From positions 1-20,976 of the forward strand of contig JBNGIQ010007813.1 of NCBI GenBank assembly GCA_049999765.1: DNA of 20,976 nt, written 5' to 3'. Below the pieces are notes generated by a model. The model did not search any database and was not told where the DNA came from. It saw only the letters and a list, made by a program, of their open reading frames with translations. Below are positions 8,102 through 17,454 of this stretch, one piece after another. Source of the stretch: Phaeoceros laevis (taxonomy: Eukaryota; Anthocerotophyta; Anthocerotopsida; Notothyladales). How positions within the stretch are numbered: the first letter of the stretch is position 1; every line of letters begins with the position of its first letter. The translations under genes were made by a program, and so were the position numbers.

Positions 8102-8516
8102 GGCCCTGCTACAAGTAGTAGTAGTAGTAAGGTGATGATGGTGTCTAGCTGACTCCACCAATCGGAATCGAACACCCCGCCAGGTTTTTCAGGTGAACCG
8201 CTTATTTTGTCCGCCGCTGTAGATCGTTTTGATTGCAGTGCCCAAGGGAAGATATGCTACACCACATCATCCAACCTTTGTCCTTATCTAAACACCATAA
8301 ACTGGCTACACACCATAAATCATCCTACTACTACTAATACTTATGGAAAAGTAGAAATGTAGAAAAACATAAGTGGGTTGCACTTATAAATGGAAGCGAA
8401 GGATTGGCCGCCATGCCCTGGAGCACGCATGCCCCTGCCGCCACAGCACACCACAGCAGCATCATCCGCTCCCATGAATCCAGAAACACACCGTCGCCTG
8501 TCGAAAGACCTGATGA
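8102..8516. other. No gene recognised
   Basis: Downstream of the carboxylesterase remnant. It contains short CTACTACTACTA and GTAGTAGTAGTA microsatellites and a repeated ACACCATAAA near 8291 and 8310. Short frames show no recognisable motif. Confidence 0.4.
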
Positions 8517-8552
8517 GGTGTTCAATGCCCATGTGGAGTTGGGCTAAACACC
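8517..8552. repeat. Dispersed repeat with inverted ends GGTGTT(T/C)A ... TAAACACC
   Basis: A 36-bp segment whose middle is CCCATGTGGAGTTGGGC and whose ends are inverted relative to each other. A near-identical copy lies at 17651-17685, and weaker similarity (CCAACTA, then CTACTAC) continues downstream in both. This suggests the end of a dispersed transposable-element family. Confidence 0.6.
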
Positions 8553-8578
8553 AGAATCTTCCAACTAGTACTACTACC

Positions 8579-8637
8579 GTCAGCCTTTTTGTAGGGCTAC
8601 CCTGGATTATTCAGGGTGGCCCTCCAAAAAGGCTGAC
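8579..8637. repeat. Near-perfect hairpin, 26-bp arms, 7-nt loop
   Basis: The left arm 8579-8604 starts GTCAGCCTTTTTG. The right arm 8612-8637 ends CAAAAAGGCTGAC. They pair at 24 of 26 positions, with one G:U wobble and one mismatch, around the loop GATTATT. This could be a small foldback transposon remnant, or the stem of a short RNA precursor if transcribed. The arms are unusually complementary for chance. Confidence 0.85.
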
Positions 8638-8672
8638 CGTGGCTCTCGCACTATCCAGCGGCACTCGCACTG

Positions 8673-8729
8673 GCACTATCCAGTGAATCAAACCCGCATA
8701 TGTTTTTCCACTGGTCCACTGGATAGTGC
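8673..8729. repeat. Perfect 13-bp inverted repeat (GCACTATCCAGTG)
   Basis: GCACTATCCAGTG at 8673-8685 and its reverse complement at 8717-8729 enclose a 31-nt loop. Extra copies of CGCACTATCCAG (8647) and of ACTGAATCAAACCCGC after the right arm indicate a local direct-plus-inverted repeat cluster just downstream of the 8579 hairpin. Confidence 0.85.
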
Positions 8730-8737
8730 GCCTGCCA

Positions 8738-9749
8738 CTGAATCAAACCCGCCGACCTACCCTCCAGTTGTGCAAGATGACACACTTTTTGTTTTTAATT
8801 ATGTGGCCCGCATATCATTTTTAGGAAAGGGTCTTGCACTCTTGAGAATGAGTAATATCCTCCCGATGGAGGGGGGTCTAGCTCCCGGCCACCCTACCCA
8901 AAACCATGGGCTTTGAAATGCCTCTTTGCCAGCGGCCTCAAAATATCTTCTCCAGCGGCCTCAAAATAAGTGGGAAAGGGTGCAGAAGATGAGAGGTAGG
9001 AGGAACACGGGAATGGGTGGAAAGGCGGGTAAAAGAGAAACTCCTCATGACATCACAGGCCAAACTAGGAAGATGACACAAGATGACCACACTTGCGTGT
9101 GGTCATCCAAGTGTTTCACCCACGAAGTTTTCTTCTCGCTCAACTTGCATTTTCTTTGCGATGTACCAACAAGAGAAAAGATTGAATTGCACTTTCTTTA
9201 TGCAAGTATACCCCGACAATCACTGGAAATAAACTTCTTTCCCAAATACCGATTGAATCAATGCTTTATCAGAGGTTTTGCCTTGAATGGACCTTGGTGG
9301 CTCATAATTGAAACCATCTCAATTGGTTATTGGCCAAACTATTTACTTTGGGCTAACTTCAAAATGGGCCGCAAACGAAATAGAATGGGCTCATCTCAGA
9401 ATGGGCAATGAGAGATTTGGTTCAGAAGGTAAATCTGCAAGGACGCTCCAGCACATCAAGCCCATCACCGCAATCTTGGCATATCTGGTGCCAAACAAAG
9501 ACAAGTCAGCATTTTGAGGCGGACACGATAAAACGGGCCGAATCAAATCCTACACTTTATACAACACCAATCAAATTTCATATGTGAAAGCAGAACCATT
9601 CCTTGAGGCGATCTTTTGTGTTTTTTCTTGTCTATTTTTTTGTGAAGCACGTTCCGAAAGCCGTCATCTCACGAAAAACCAAAGTATTGGCTTACCTCAC
9701 AGAAGAAGACGTGCATGTCAAGGGATTGACGGGGTAGTAGCGTAACAAC
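8738..9749. other. No gene supported; one orphan open frame
   Basis: A plus-strand frame of 161 codons (8926-9411) is open but has no recognisable domain. It mixes a basic N-terminus with a Trp/Leu-rich end (GPWWLIIETISIGYWPNYLL), and base composition changes along it. I do not call it a gene. The rest shows no coding signal. Confidence 0.4.
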
Positions 9750-9773
9750 CACGTGGCGAAATGACGTGCCACA
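9750..9773. promoter_or_regulatory. ABRE/G-box cluster
   Basis: CCACGTGGC (9749-9757) contains the palindromic G-box CACGTG and ABRE core ACGTGGC, followed closely by TGACGTGCCAC. Such motifs bind bZIP factors in ABA- and light-regulated plant promoters. No gene start is visible nearby; the peroxidase ATG is 2.6 kb downstream. Function is therefore uncertain. Confidence 0.4.
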
Positions 9774-11889
9774 GAGTAAAACTCTGCCGTTCCCTCACGG
9801 CTTCTTGCCCAACCAAACACCAGAGATAAGCGTCTGGTTCTTCTTCTCACGTCATACTTGGTCACTGTGGAGGGAAGTCTCCTCTAAAAATAAATGAAGT
9901 TGCCGATTGCAGGGCGAAATGCACTAGAGCTGAAAGAGGAGGACGCCGGGCTGGCTCGGGATGTTAGTCTTCAAAGGCTTGGAAGACTTCCCAGCTCTAC
10001 TGTGACTACATTCCAAACAAGCAGCGAGAACAAATTTGTCAGTCCCCGCCACGGGCCTCAAAGGTTGCCATAAATTGTGAGCTATCAGCTTGAAAGAACC
10101 TCATCCTCAAAGTTTTCATCGCCTTGTCCACATGCCCCACCCCGCCAAACTCGAGAACCCATCTTCCTGGCAACAACAAACACGATGACTCAGAGTGATG
10201 GCAACCATCCCGTCATCCCTGCCTCAAGAAGATGTGGCCCTCGTCCGGTGGACCTCCACCATGGCTGCAGTGCGCACGAGAACACATAGAAATGTCCCAG
10301 CACTTGGATGCCCGTATATCCTCCCTCCCTCATCCTTGCCAACCACAACATTTTAACACCAGCTCAGTCTCTCCGCGGCGAGCATATCCTTCAGTCACCG
10401 CATTCCATGTCATAACATCTCTCCTAAGGATGAATCGTTCCTACTAGTATGAGCCCGACCCTGTAAAATTCACCCAACAGCAGGCCACAGAGACAATGCG
10501 AGACCTTGTAATTACCGCGGGAGCCCTATAACCGGGCTGCCTGGCTACAGGAACCTGCCCACAGAACCTTAACTTGTCTCCAACCATGGTAGCTCGGACA
10601 CAGAACTGTGCACCATCTGTAGCTAGGTAGAAAGCAGAAGGTTCCGGAGCTAGCTAGCTACTGGTACCTCATCAATAATTGCAGGCAGCCATGGCCAAGC
10701 AGCAACACACCAGCACCTACCAACTGTCTGGGCTGGCTGGGCTGCTCCAATCTACTAGGCTCCTCTTCCCACACGTCCTGGCCATGGACGCCGAGAGAGG
10801 CAACGTTTCTCTCCTCCCACTGTTTAGACCTAAAAGCTGGTTACATGCAGCTTCTTCAGGGAAAACCGGCCTACAAAGCCCAACAAACTCCAATCCATCA
10901 TCAGCAGCGCTTGCCTAAAAAAGATTGTCTAGACGTATAAGGCGCAGGCACAGGTGCGTACAGGAAGATGCCAGCCCAGTACGGAACGCCTGCATATGCT
11001 AGCGGACAATTCCAAGCTGCCCTATTCTATGTGTTGTACAGCATCCTGTATGTAGCCACGCTACTCCATAGAGCAGTCGGATTGAACAGTCCAAAGGGAT
11101 ATTTCTTTCTCCAGACAATATCAGCAGCTGCACCAACTTGACCACCAACTGAAATGAAAAGAAAAGAACAGCTCTAGGCGGCTCGGCACGCCGCCGCCTG
11201 TACCGTGGAAGGTGCTCCAGCGCCATGCCCCGCCCCGCCCCGCCGGCCCCACACTTGTAACCAACTGCCTCTACGCTGTCTAGCTACGCTCCAATTTCTG
11301 TTGCATTCTTGTCCTGCTGGCTAAACCCTTGGAGCATTCTTCCGGCCATCTTACAGGAAACCCGGCGCGCGGCTCTCCATCTGCGAGCGATGTCTGTAAA
11401 CAAACAAACACTAGTCTGGATTGTCCGTTACTCCAGACACTTTAGTGTCGGTGCGTTGAACATCCAGCGAGGTCCTCGCTCTTGCAACCTCCACGACACT
11501 AGCAGCAGGAGTCGTAAACAAACGCGCGCAGACTACAGTAAAGTGGGAATAGCGTTAAAAAAATGCACGGTACTGTAGATTACCCTAGCCGCACCGGTCA
11601 ACAAATGTGTGCACAGTGCGGGACCGTTAATTGCACTCCAGACGGCAGAGACGGTCGGAGAGTGACGCTCCTCCGGGCCTCCGGGGTCGTTCCCGGTGAC
11701 TCCAGTCAAGCAAGTAAGCAAGTTGCAACGCCTTTCCGTGGAGGGCCTCGACGACGAACCCAGGAGCTGCTAAATTTATCCACACGAGGATAATGTTGCA
11801 CCCGCGGGGAAAGGGAGAGCCTGGGGCCAGGGTGGGGGATCGACCCGGTCGCGGCCTCACCGCGTGGCCGTGCGCGTACAGCACCTCTT
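9774..11889. other. Long non-coding region upstream of the peroxidase
   Basis: About 2.1 kb without a supportable gene. It has mixed composition, with GC-rich tracts (CCCCGCCCCGCCCCGCC near 11225) and several short frames lacking motifs (for example 10679-10918). It probably includes the distal promoter of the peroxidase and old repeat material. Confidence 0.4.
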
Positions 11890-11895
11890 TATAAG
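11890..11895 (+). promoter_or_regulatory. Putative TATA box of the peroxidase gene
   Basis: CTTTATAAGCC lies about 450 bp before the peroxidase ATG and is followed by a pyrimidine-rich CT/CCATC leader typical of grass 5' UTRs. A leader intron is possible (GGTAAAGC at 12019, TTGTACAG ending 12243), which would shorten the mature leader. This is inference from motif and position only. Confidence 0.45.
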
Positions 11896-12345
11896 CCTCG
11901 GCCGGAGCCTTCACAATCACAGCAGCTCGCAGTCGTCCGTCCTCCCCATCACCTTTGGGAGGCAGCTTTCCCTCCCATCCATCCATCCTCCCATCTCTAT
12001 CTTCCCCGGCTCATACTTGGTAAAGCCCAGAGGTGGGCTAGCAGGACTCACCAATTCCGCTCCCCCCCCAGGCCACGATTGCTTCTCTGAATCATCAATC
12101 CATCCACCCTTTTTTTTCTTGGCGCCCAACTTGAAGGCGAGCGGCTGCTTAGCTTGTTGATCAATTCATCGCTCAATCTTTGCTTCTTCCTTCCGCAATT
12201 GTGGCCGATTCTTGAAAGACCTCCACTTGTTCTTCTTGTACAGACATAGATACAGACCTCAAGATTGGGTGGGCCGATTTGGATTTGTGAATTCGTGGAT
12301 TTACAAGTGTTGAAACAGGCAGGGCGAGCTAGCTAGGCCCTGAGC

Positions 12346-13443
12346 ATGGCGGCGGCAGCGATGTCGTCCTGGAGAATGTGCCTGGCGCTGCTGCTTGCGG
12401 CAGCAATTTCGATGGCGGCGGTTGCTGACGGCCTGGCCGTGGGCTACTACCAAAAGACGTGCCCGTACGCGGAGCAAATCGTGCGCAAGGCCATCACCCA
12501 GGAGTTCAAGAAGGACTCCACTCTGGCCGCAGGCCTGGTGCGGAACCACTTCCACGACGCCTTCGTGGAGGGCGCCGACGCCTCCCTCCTCATCGCCGGC
12601 GCCGGCACCGAGCAGACCTCACCCGCCAACAGCGCCACGCACGGCTACGGCGCCATCGACGTGGCCAAGGCGGCGGTGGAGAAGGCGTGCCCGGGAGTCG
12701 TCTCCTGCGCCGACATCCTCAGCTTCGCCACCAGGGACCTCATCTTCCTGGTAAGCTTGCTCCCTGGAGATGCTCTCAAGATTGCTCCCAAGGTGAACTC
12801 GTTCCTCCGTGTTTCCTTGAGGACCGGATTTCTTTCATTCGAGCTCGGTCGTAACTGATCCATGGTGGTTCCCGAGCAGACCAAGGGGCCGTTCATCCAC
12901 GTCAAGGGCGGGCGGCTGGACGGCAAGATCAGCCAGGCCAGCAGAATCGGGACGCAGATACCCGGGCCGCAGCTCAAAGTGGCCGATCTCACCAACGCCT
13001 TCTCCGCCAAGGGCCTGTCGCAGAAGGACCTGGTGGTGCTGTCCGGCGCGCACACCATCGGCAAGGCGCGGTGCATCACCTTCCAGGGCCGCCTCAACCC
13101 CGTCGACCCCCTCCTCAACACGGCGCTGGCGGCGCAGCTGCGGCAGCAGTGCCCCGCGGGCCAGAACCAGCAGAACAAGGTGGACATGGACGCGCCTTCG
13201 CCCAACACCTTCGACAACTCCTACTACTACGGCCTGGTGCAGGGCCGCGGCATCTTCACCTCCGACGACGACCTCTTCCGCAACGCTGCCACCTCCCAGC
13301 TGGTCAAGTTCTACGCCACCAGGGGCGGCGGCCGGCGATGGCGCAGCAAGGACTTTCCGGCCTCCTTCATCAAGCTCAGCGAGGTGGGAGTGAAGACCGG
13401 CAGCGACGGCGAGATCAGGAAGCTCTGCTCCAAGTTCAACTAG
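12346..13443 (+). CDS. Class III secretory peroxidase, two exons, lacking one conserved disulfide
   Basis: Exons 12346-12750 and 12880-13443 are joined across a 129-bp GT-AG intron (CTG|GTAAGC ... GAGCAG|ACC, phase 0) to give 322 aa, the normal family length. Residues 1-29 are a signal peptide (LALLLAAAISMAA), so the enzyme enters the secretory route, probably to the cell wall or vacuole. The distal haem site is intact (R66, F69, H70 in RNHFHDAF), as is the proximal site (H193 in LSGAHTIGKARC). Calcium-site residues D71, G76, D78 and S80 are kept. The family oxidises phenolics with H2O2 in lignification, suberisation and defence. The family motif DCFVxGCDAS reads DAFVEGADAS, so A72 and A77 replace the cysteine pair equivalent to C44-C49 of horseradish peroxidase. 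The other six cysteines (39, 115, 121, 200, 226, 318) remain and can form the three other canonical disulfides. Codons are strongly GC-ending. The gene looks intact and expressed. Reading into the intron would end after 170 aa. Confidence 0.93.
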
Positions 13444-13526
13444 TGGCTCCAGCAAGGTCGATCGATCGATGGGGCAAAGTAAGTAGTAGCCATCGATCGA
13501 GGTACCTCTAGAGCGAGCTTGAATCC

Positions 13527-13967
13527 GTGCCTTTTGGGGAGCTCATTCAAAGTTTCAAGAGCGACCGCGTGGTTGGAACAAGTTTCAAGGGGGAACCCAC
13601 CTTGAATTGCTGCATTGGGTTCCTCCACATGTATCCTGCAGGACCTGGTGCATATATGGGCGCAAGCCAGGTTGGGATCCATCGAATAATTGGAGAGGTT
13701 GGAAACGGCTCATCGACTAGCTTGGATTGTCAGGACTCGCCGGTATTCAATGTTGAGGCTCGGATAGATGCGTGCTTGGGGCTCCAGTTTGATTTCAAGA
13801 GGTCCTTACCAGAAGCTTGCTGCCTTGTTGTAAGTCGGTCGAGGCAAGCTGAAGGGAAGGATTCGGGTTTGCTGCACCTCCAAGCCATTCGCCTTCAGGA
13901 GCTTCTAGATTGGTTTTGTTGCAACACTTGCCAGACTTCCATCAAATTTGGGAGGGTGTATTGCTGA
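13527..13967 (+). other. Unassigned open frame in the peroxidase 3' region
   Basis: A 146-codon plus-strand frame starts at ATG 13527, about 80 bp after the peroxidase stop, and ends at TGA 13965-13967. It is Cys-rich (CCIGFL, CCLVVSR, FCCNTC) with no recognised domain, signal peptide or membrane segment. Codon use is not GC-biased like the peroxidase. It may be a long 3' UTR that is open by chance, or inserted foreign sequence. I found no support for function beyond its length. Confidence 0.25.
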
Positions 13968-13976
13968 ATAAATAAA
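13967..13976 (+). terminator. Polyadenylation signal (overlapping AATAAA)
   Basis: AATAAATAAA holds two overlapping AATAAA hexamers, about 525 bp past the peroxidase stop codon. If used, the peroxidase 3' UTR would contain the unassigned frame at 13527-13967; a nearer unconventional plant signal may be used instead. Confidence 0.4.
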
Positions 13977-14787
13977 TGGGCACTTGGATTTCTAAGTTAC
14001 AGCTGCGTAAATTCGCTGTCTATCGTGCGCACGCATCAGATTCTGCTGTATCTGCAGTAGCGGTTGTTATATTGGTGGACATCACTAACCTCCAGATCTT
14101 CTTCCTCTGTAGAAGAATTTGAATCGGTAGCCCTGGCTGGATATCGATCCAGACAGGCTGGATTATCTTTTTTTGTTGGAACCCAGACGCAACAAGCAGG
14201 TAGCTTTCATCAGGTGCGATAGCTATACATGTACGTACCAACGTGTCTGTAGGGCCGGTTTGCAGCTTGGATTCTGACCACATTCATCTGCATATATATT
14301 TCTCTGAATGTCGGTAACACAATAACCACTGGCAGTTTCTAGCTGTGCGCAATATTTAATCGTAAACCCGAGGCATTTCAATAGCTAGACCTTTCAGAAA
14401 GGGTTAATTCGTGATCGATGATCTGCAGGCGTGTTGCTATCCCTTCATGCAAAGACATGAATTCGCAGACGCTCTGACATCTTGGAAGATCGATGCCTAT
14501 TTGGATGCATCTGAAGTGCTGACAGGTTGGGCTACGACAGGTTGGGCCATGACAATCTCACCATCAGCTTGCACGTGGGGTCTTGTGAGAGCCAACAGGC
14601 GCCAACTAGCCTTTTGTCATTCCCTTGGGCTACTAGTAGCATTCGCGCGCACATGGTTTGCAACGCATGGTAGCCCCACCCTGTGCTAGACTCGTAGTGG
14701 GCATCTCTGTTTGCCCACTGGCAAACATGTCCTCAAGTGGTAGATTACTGTTTGTTTGAAACGTTATTCAGATAGATCTATGCCTTT
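13977..14787. other. No gene recognised
   Basis: Roughly 800 bp of mixed composition. Two short open frames (minus 14020-14283, plus 14411-14689) lack motifs. A repeated GACAGGTTGGGC(T/C)A near 14520-14550 is the only visible structure. Confidence 0.4.
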
Positions 14788-15153
14788 CTACTTTCCATGG
14801 CTGAACATTGTTGCTGCTCAGAGTCTGGCAACATTTGAGCTTTTGTGTTGCTAGCTACACTTGGGTGCACGCTGTGTGCACACTGGTTGTTGTCCATGAG
14901 CTTGCAAGTAAGTAGGTTCTGCTGTACACGTCATGTTCTTAAGATACCTAAAGTTTTACTTTCCATGGCTGTTGTGCTGCTCAGAGTCTGGCAAGATTTG
15001 AGCTTTTGTGATGCTACACTTGGCTGCTGCGTGCGTGCACACTGGTTGTTGTCCTGGACCTTGCTTGCAAGCAGTTTCTGCTGTCATGTTTTAAAGATGC
15101 CTTTTTACTTTCCATGGCTGTTGTTGCTGCTCAAAGTCTGGCAACATTTGAGC
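14788..15153. repeat. 150-170-bp tandem repeat, left of gap 2
   Basis: Three successive units each begin with CTTTCCATGGCTG (CCATGG at 14795, 14963 and 15112; periods 168 and 149). Each continues through GCTGCTCAGAGTCTGGCAA, a CACTTGG(C/G)TGC motif, TGTGCACACTGGTTGTTGTCC and TCATGTTCTTAAGAT. The third unit runs into the gap. The long frame crossing it is repeat-derived. Confidence 0.9.
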
Positions 15154-15290
15154 NNNNNNNNNNNNNNNNNNNNNNNNNNNNNNNNNNNNNNNNNNNNNNN
15201 NNNNNNNNNNNNNNNNNNNNNNNNNNNNNNNNNNNNNNNNNNNNNNNNNNNNNAATGTTGCCAGACTTTGAGCAGCAACAACAGCCATGG
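15112..15290. repeat. Perfect 37-bp inverted repeat straddling the assembly gap
   Basis: 15112-15148 (starting CCATGGCTGTTGTTGC) is the exact reverse complement of 15254-15290 (ending CAACAGCCATGG). The 100-N gap and 5 bases lie between. So the tandem unit reverses orientation inside the gap, either a true inverted duplication that blocked sequencing or a misjoined end. Confidence 0.95.
15154..15253. other. Assembly gap (100 N)
   Basis: Placeholder gap of unknown true size at the centre of an inverted repeat. Confidence 0.98.
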
Positions 15291-15313
15291 CAATACTAAA
15301 GCCTTTAGTATTG
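15291..15313. repeat. 23-bp palindrome
   Basis: CAATACTAAAG, a single C, then its exact reverse complement CTTTAGTATTG. It adjoins the right arm of the larger inverted repeat, and direct-orientation repeat sequence resumes just after it, so it may mark a foldback junction. Confidence 0.95.
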
Positions 15314-15790
15314 CCACACTAGGCTGCTGTGTGCACACTGGTTGTTGTCCAGGAGCTGGCATTGCCAAGCAGTTTCTACTATCATGTTCTTAAGATTCAG
15401 TATCTGGAAGTTTTTGTTCAAAGTTTTTGCAAGCATGAGTTGATAAGAGTCTGCAGAAGTTTTGCATAGGACTTCATGGTTTCACTCTCTGTCAACTTTC
15501 AAGAAGAAACTGTTCACACTTTGCTAATCATGAATCTGTTGGGACAAATTTCAGAGCAGCCTGTACTTACAGGCTGCTGTGTGCACGCTGCTTACAAGTT
15601 GTCCAGGGGCTCGCAAGCAGTTACTGTTACCATGTTCTTAGGACTCAGTATCTGGAAGTTTCTGTTCTTCAAAGTTTCTGCAAGCATGAGTTGAGAGCCT
15701 GCAAAATTTTAAAATTTGTGCAGTCATGCATATGGTTGCATTCTCTGTCAACTTGCAATTGAAGAAACTGTGAACTCACACTTTCGCTGA
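15314..15790. repeat. Tandem repeat, right of gap 2 (about 245-bp period)
   Basis: The sequence from AGGCTGCTGTGTGCAC continues the left repeat family. CAGTATCTGGAAGTTT, followed by TTTTTGCAAGCATGAGTTGA, occurs near 15400 and, with few changes, near 15648. CTCTGTCAACTT and GAAGAAACTGT also recur. This is a higher-order duplicated block with no gene. Confidence 0.85.
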
Positions 15791-16026
15791 TAATCTGTTC
15801 TAATAAACTTGAGAGTACACGTCTAGAGTGGGAGTCTCCTGCTCAAGCTGGGAAGACTGACTCCACTTTCATCCTAACACTTGTGTACAACCTACCGAAA
15901 GCTTCACCTTAAGAAACTTGTGGGAGATCCCCTCACAACTACTACCTCTTTCAACATGTGTAGACTAACTACTAGTCTCTTGAGGGAGCTACCTCACTCG
16001 CAAGTTTACATGTTACAATTGGCAGC
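15791..16026. other. ELIP 3' flank
   Basis: Between the repeat block and the ELIP stop codon; it should contain the ELIP 3' UTR on the minus strand. No canonical AATAAA is seen on that strand, which is common in plants. Confidence 0.4.
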
Positions 16027-16924
16027 TTAGTGAATGAGAGGAGCGTGGCGGACGGCCTCATCGATGAGCAGCGCCGCGAAACCGATCATTGCCAGCCGCC
16101 CGTTCCACCTCTCAGCTCGGGCGTTGAAGGGCCCCCACCTGCGGGCGTCGCTGGACTCGCCGTTGGCGATGGGCACCAGCGACGCGTAGGTGAGGAGCTG
16201 CACCACAGCCACCAAGTAGACCAGGCCGGTGCTGTTGGGGTTGCACACCTGCTCCCACACCGTCAGGCCCGAGAGCTTCTCGCCCACCATAGCCCACACG
16301 AATCCCAGCATAGCCTACAGGTGCATTCCAATTTCAACACATATATACCCGTGACCAGTCAGTTTACACAATGTCATTCACATGTGAACGAACGAATGAA
16401 TTCATGAATTCACAACGACTTCTCCTCCCCTTCACAAAAGCTAGCTACACCAGTTGGTGGTAGAAAGCAGCACTCACCAGGCGGCCATTGATGAGCTCAG
16501 GAGCAGGGCCGTCGAAGGCGAAGACGCTGGCGAAGGACCGGTCGCCCGTCTCGGGGCGGCGCTCCACCTCGGGGCGGGGGTACGGCGCGCCCTTGGTCGG
16601 CGTGGTGCCGAACACGGACTTCTTCTCCGACTCGTCCGTCTCCTGGTGCTGCAGAATCTGGTCCCTGGTGAGCTCCCGCTTGGTGGCCCGGTCCACGCTC
16701 TCCCGAATTTCCGTCGGGGAGATCACCGGGGGACGCCCGTCGGAGCCGGCTTCGCACCGCACGCCACCGTTCCTTGTGCAGCTTCGCAATGCAGGCAGGC
16801 CCGTTGCGCAATGCATGTGGCCGCCACGGAAGGAGCGGCTGCTGCTGCTGGAAGGGCCGGCGGCAGAGGCCATCAGACTCGCGCTGGTAGAGGCCACCAT
16901 GACGGCGGAGGCTGCTGCTGCCAT
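16027..16924 (-). CDS. Early light-induced protein (ELIP), chloroplast, two exons
   Basis: Exon 1 is 16924-16478 and exon 2 is 16314-16027. The 163-bp intron has donor CTG|GTGAGTG and acceptor CTGTAG|GCT, phase 0. The product is 244 aa. Residues 1 to about 57 are Ala/Ser-rich with basic residues (SSSSSRSFRGG), a chloroplast transit peptide. An unusual charged linker follows (ESVDRATKRELTRDQILQHQ) before FDGPAPELINGRLAMLGF. Three membrane helices are visible: about 141-164 (LHC motif ELINGRLAMLG), 178-199 (GLVYLVAVVQLLTYASLVPI) and 217-240 (AERWNGRLAMIGF). Helices 1 and 3 carry the E..NGR.AM chlorophyll-binding signature of the LHC superfamily. ELIPs sit in thylakoids and bind free chlorophyll and carotenoid during high light, cold, desiccation or greening, limiting photo-oxidation. 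The gene is intact, GC-rich, and convergent with the peroxidase. Nearest alternative: another LHC-like (LIL) stress protein. Confidence 0.92.
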
Positions 16925-17156
16925 TGCCGGCCTGTTAGTGTCTTCAGGAGATGAGATGATTCAAGACTGATTTGTGCGCTTGCAATTGACGGAAGCCTCC
17001 AACTCTCTTGAAAGTCACTGTGGTGGTAGTCCACGGAAGTACTACTCTGGTGCAGAGTGCGATTGTGGTGAGAGTGATGATTCTCGAGAGAGGCCGAGCG
17101 GACGTTGCTAAGAAGAAGAACTGAATGCTTACACTGCCCAGGGCCGCTTGAGCTTG

Positions 17157-17162
17157 TTTATA
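17157..17162 (-). promoter_or_regulatory. TATA box of the ELIP gene
   Basis: On the minus strand the sequence is CACTATAAACAAGC, about 235 bp before the ELIP ATG, leaving a 5' leader of roughly 200 nt. Position and consensus both fit. Confidence 0.65.
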
Positions 17163-17223
17163 GTGCCCCGGGCGGCGTCAGGGCTCGAGCTGCTTAGGAT
17201 CCTGAGGCGACGCTTGTTGCGGG

Positions 17224-17454
17224 ACGTGGCGGGTCAGGGTTTGTAGGAAATCATTCAATCGGTCCAGGCATCTCACAGCAGCAGGAGGTGTTGGTTCAGG
17301 GTGCGCGCATGCCGGCTGCAAGAGCTGGGACGCACAGCTAGCGCTACCTCTTCGTGGCCCCAAGGTTTCACCCCACGTCCAACCACGGCGCTCATTTCGA
17401 CAGCGACCAGATAATTAACCGACGGTGGGGGTGAGATGGTAACCCGGACACGTG
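17224..17454 (-). promoter_or_regulatory. ABRE/G-box elements upstream of ELIP
   Basis: ACGTGGC (17224-17230, plus-strand reading) lies about 65 bp upstream of the TATA box and a palindromic CACGTG G-box lies at 17449-17454. These are binding sites for bZIP factors such as HY5 and ABF. Their presence fits known light- and ABA-stress induction of ELIP genes; actual use is inferred. Confidence 0.5.

Noticed and set aside
8150-8185. tRNA-like T-arm (TTCGATTCC on the minus strand)
   Set aside because: The stem bases around the TTCGATT loop do not pair and no acceptor or D-arm fits; chance match to box B.
8926-9411. 161-aa hypothetical protein
   Set aside because: No domain, mixed composition, no neighbouring gene signals; listed only as an orphan open frame.
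12395-12854. Overlapping Arg/Pro-rich frames over the peroxidase
   Set aside because: Out-of-frame shadows of GC-rich exon sequence; the peroxidase frame carries all motifs.
14845-15393. 182-codon plus-strand frame through the gap
   Set aside because: It crosses the N run and is made of the tandem repeat; no conserved protein.
16454-16970. Plus-strand frames opposite ELIP
   Set aside because: Antisense shadows of the GC-rich ELIP exon 1.
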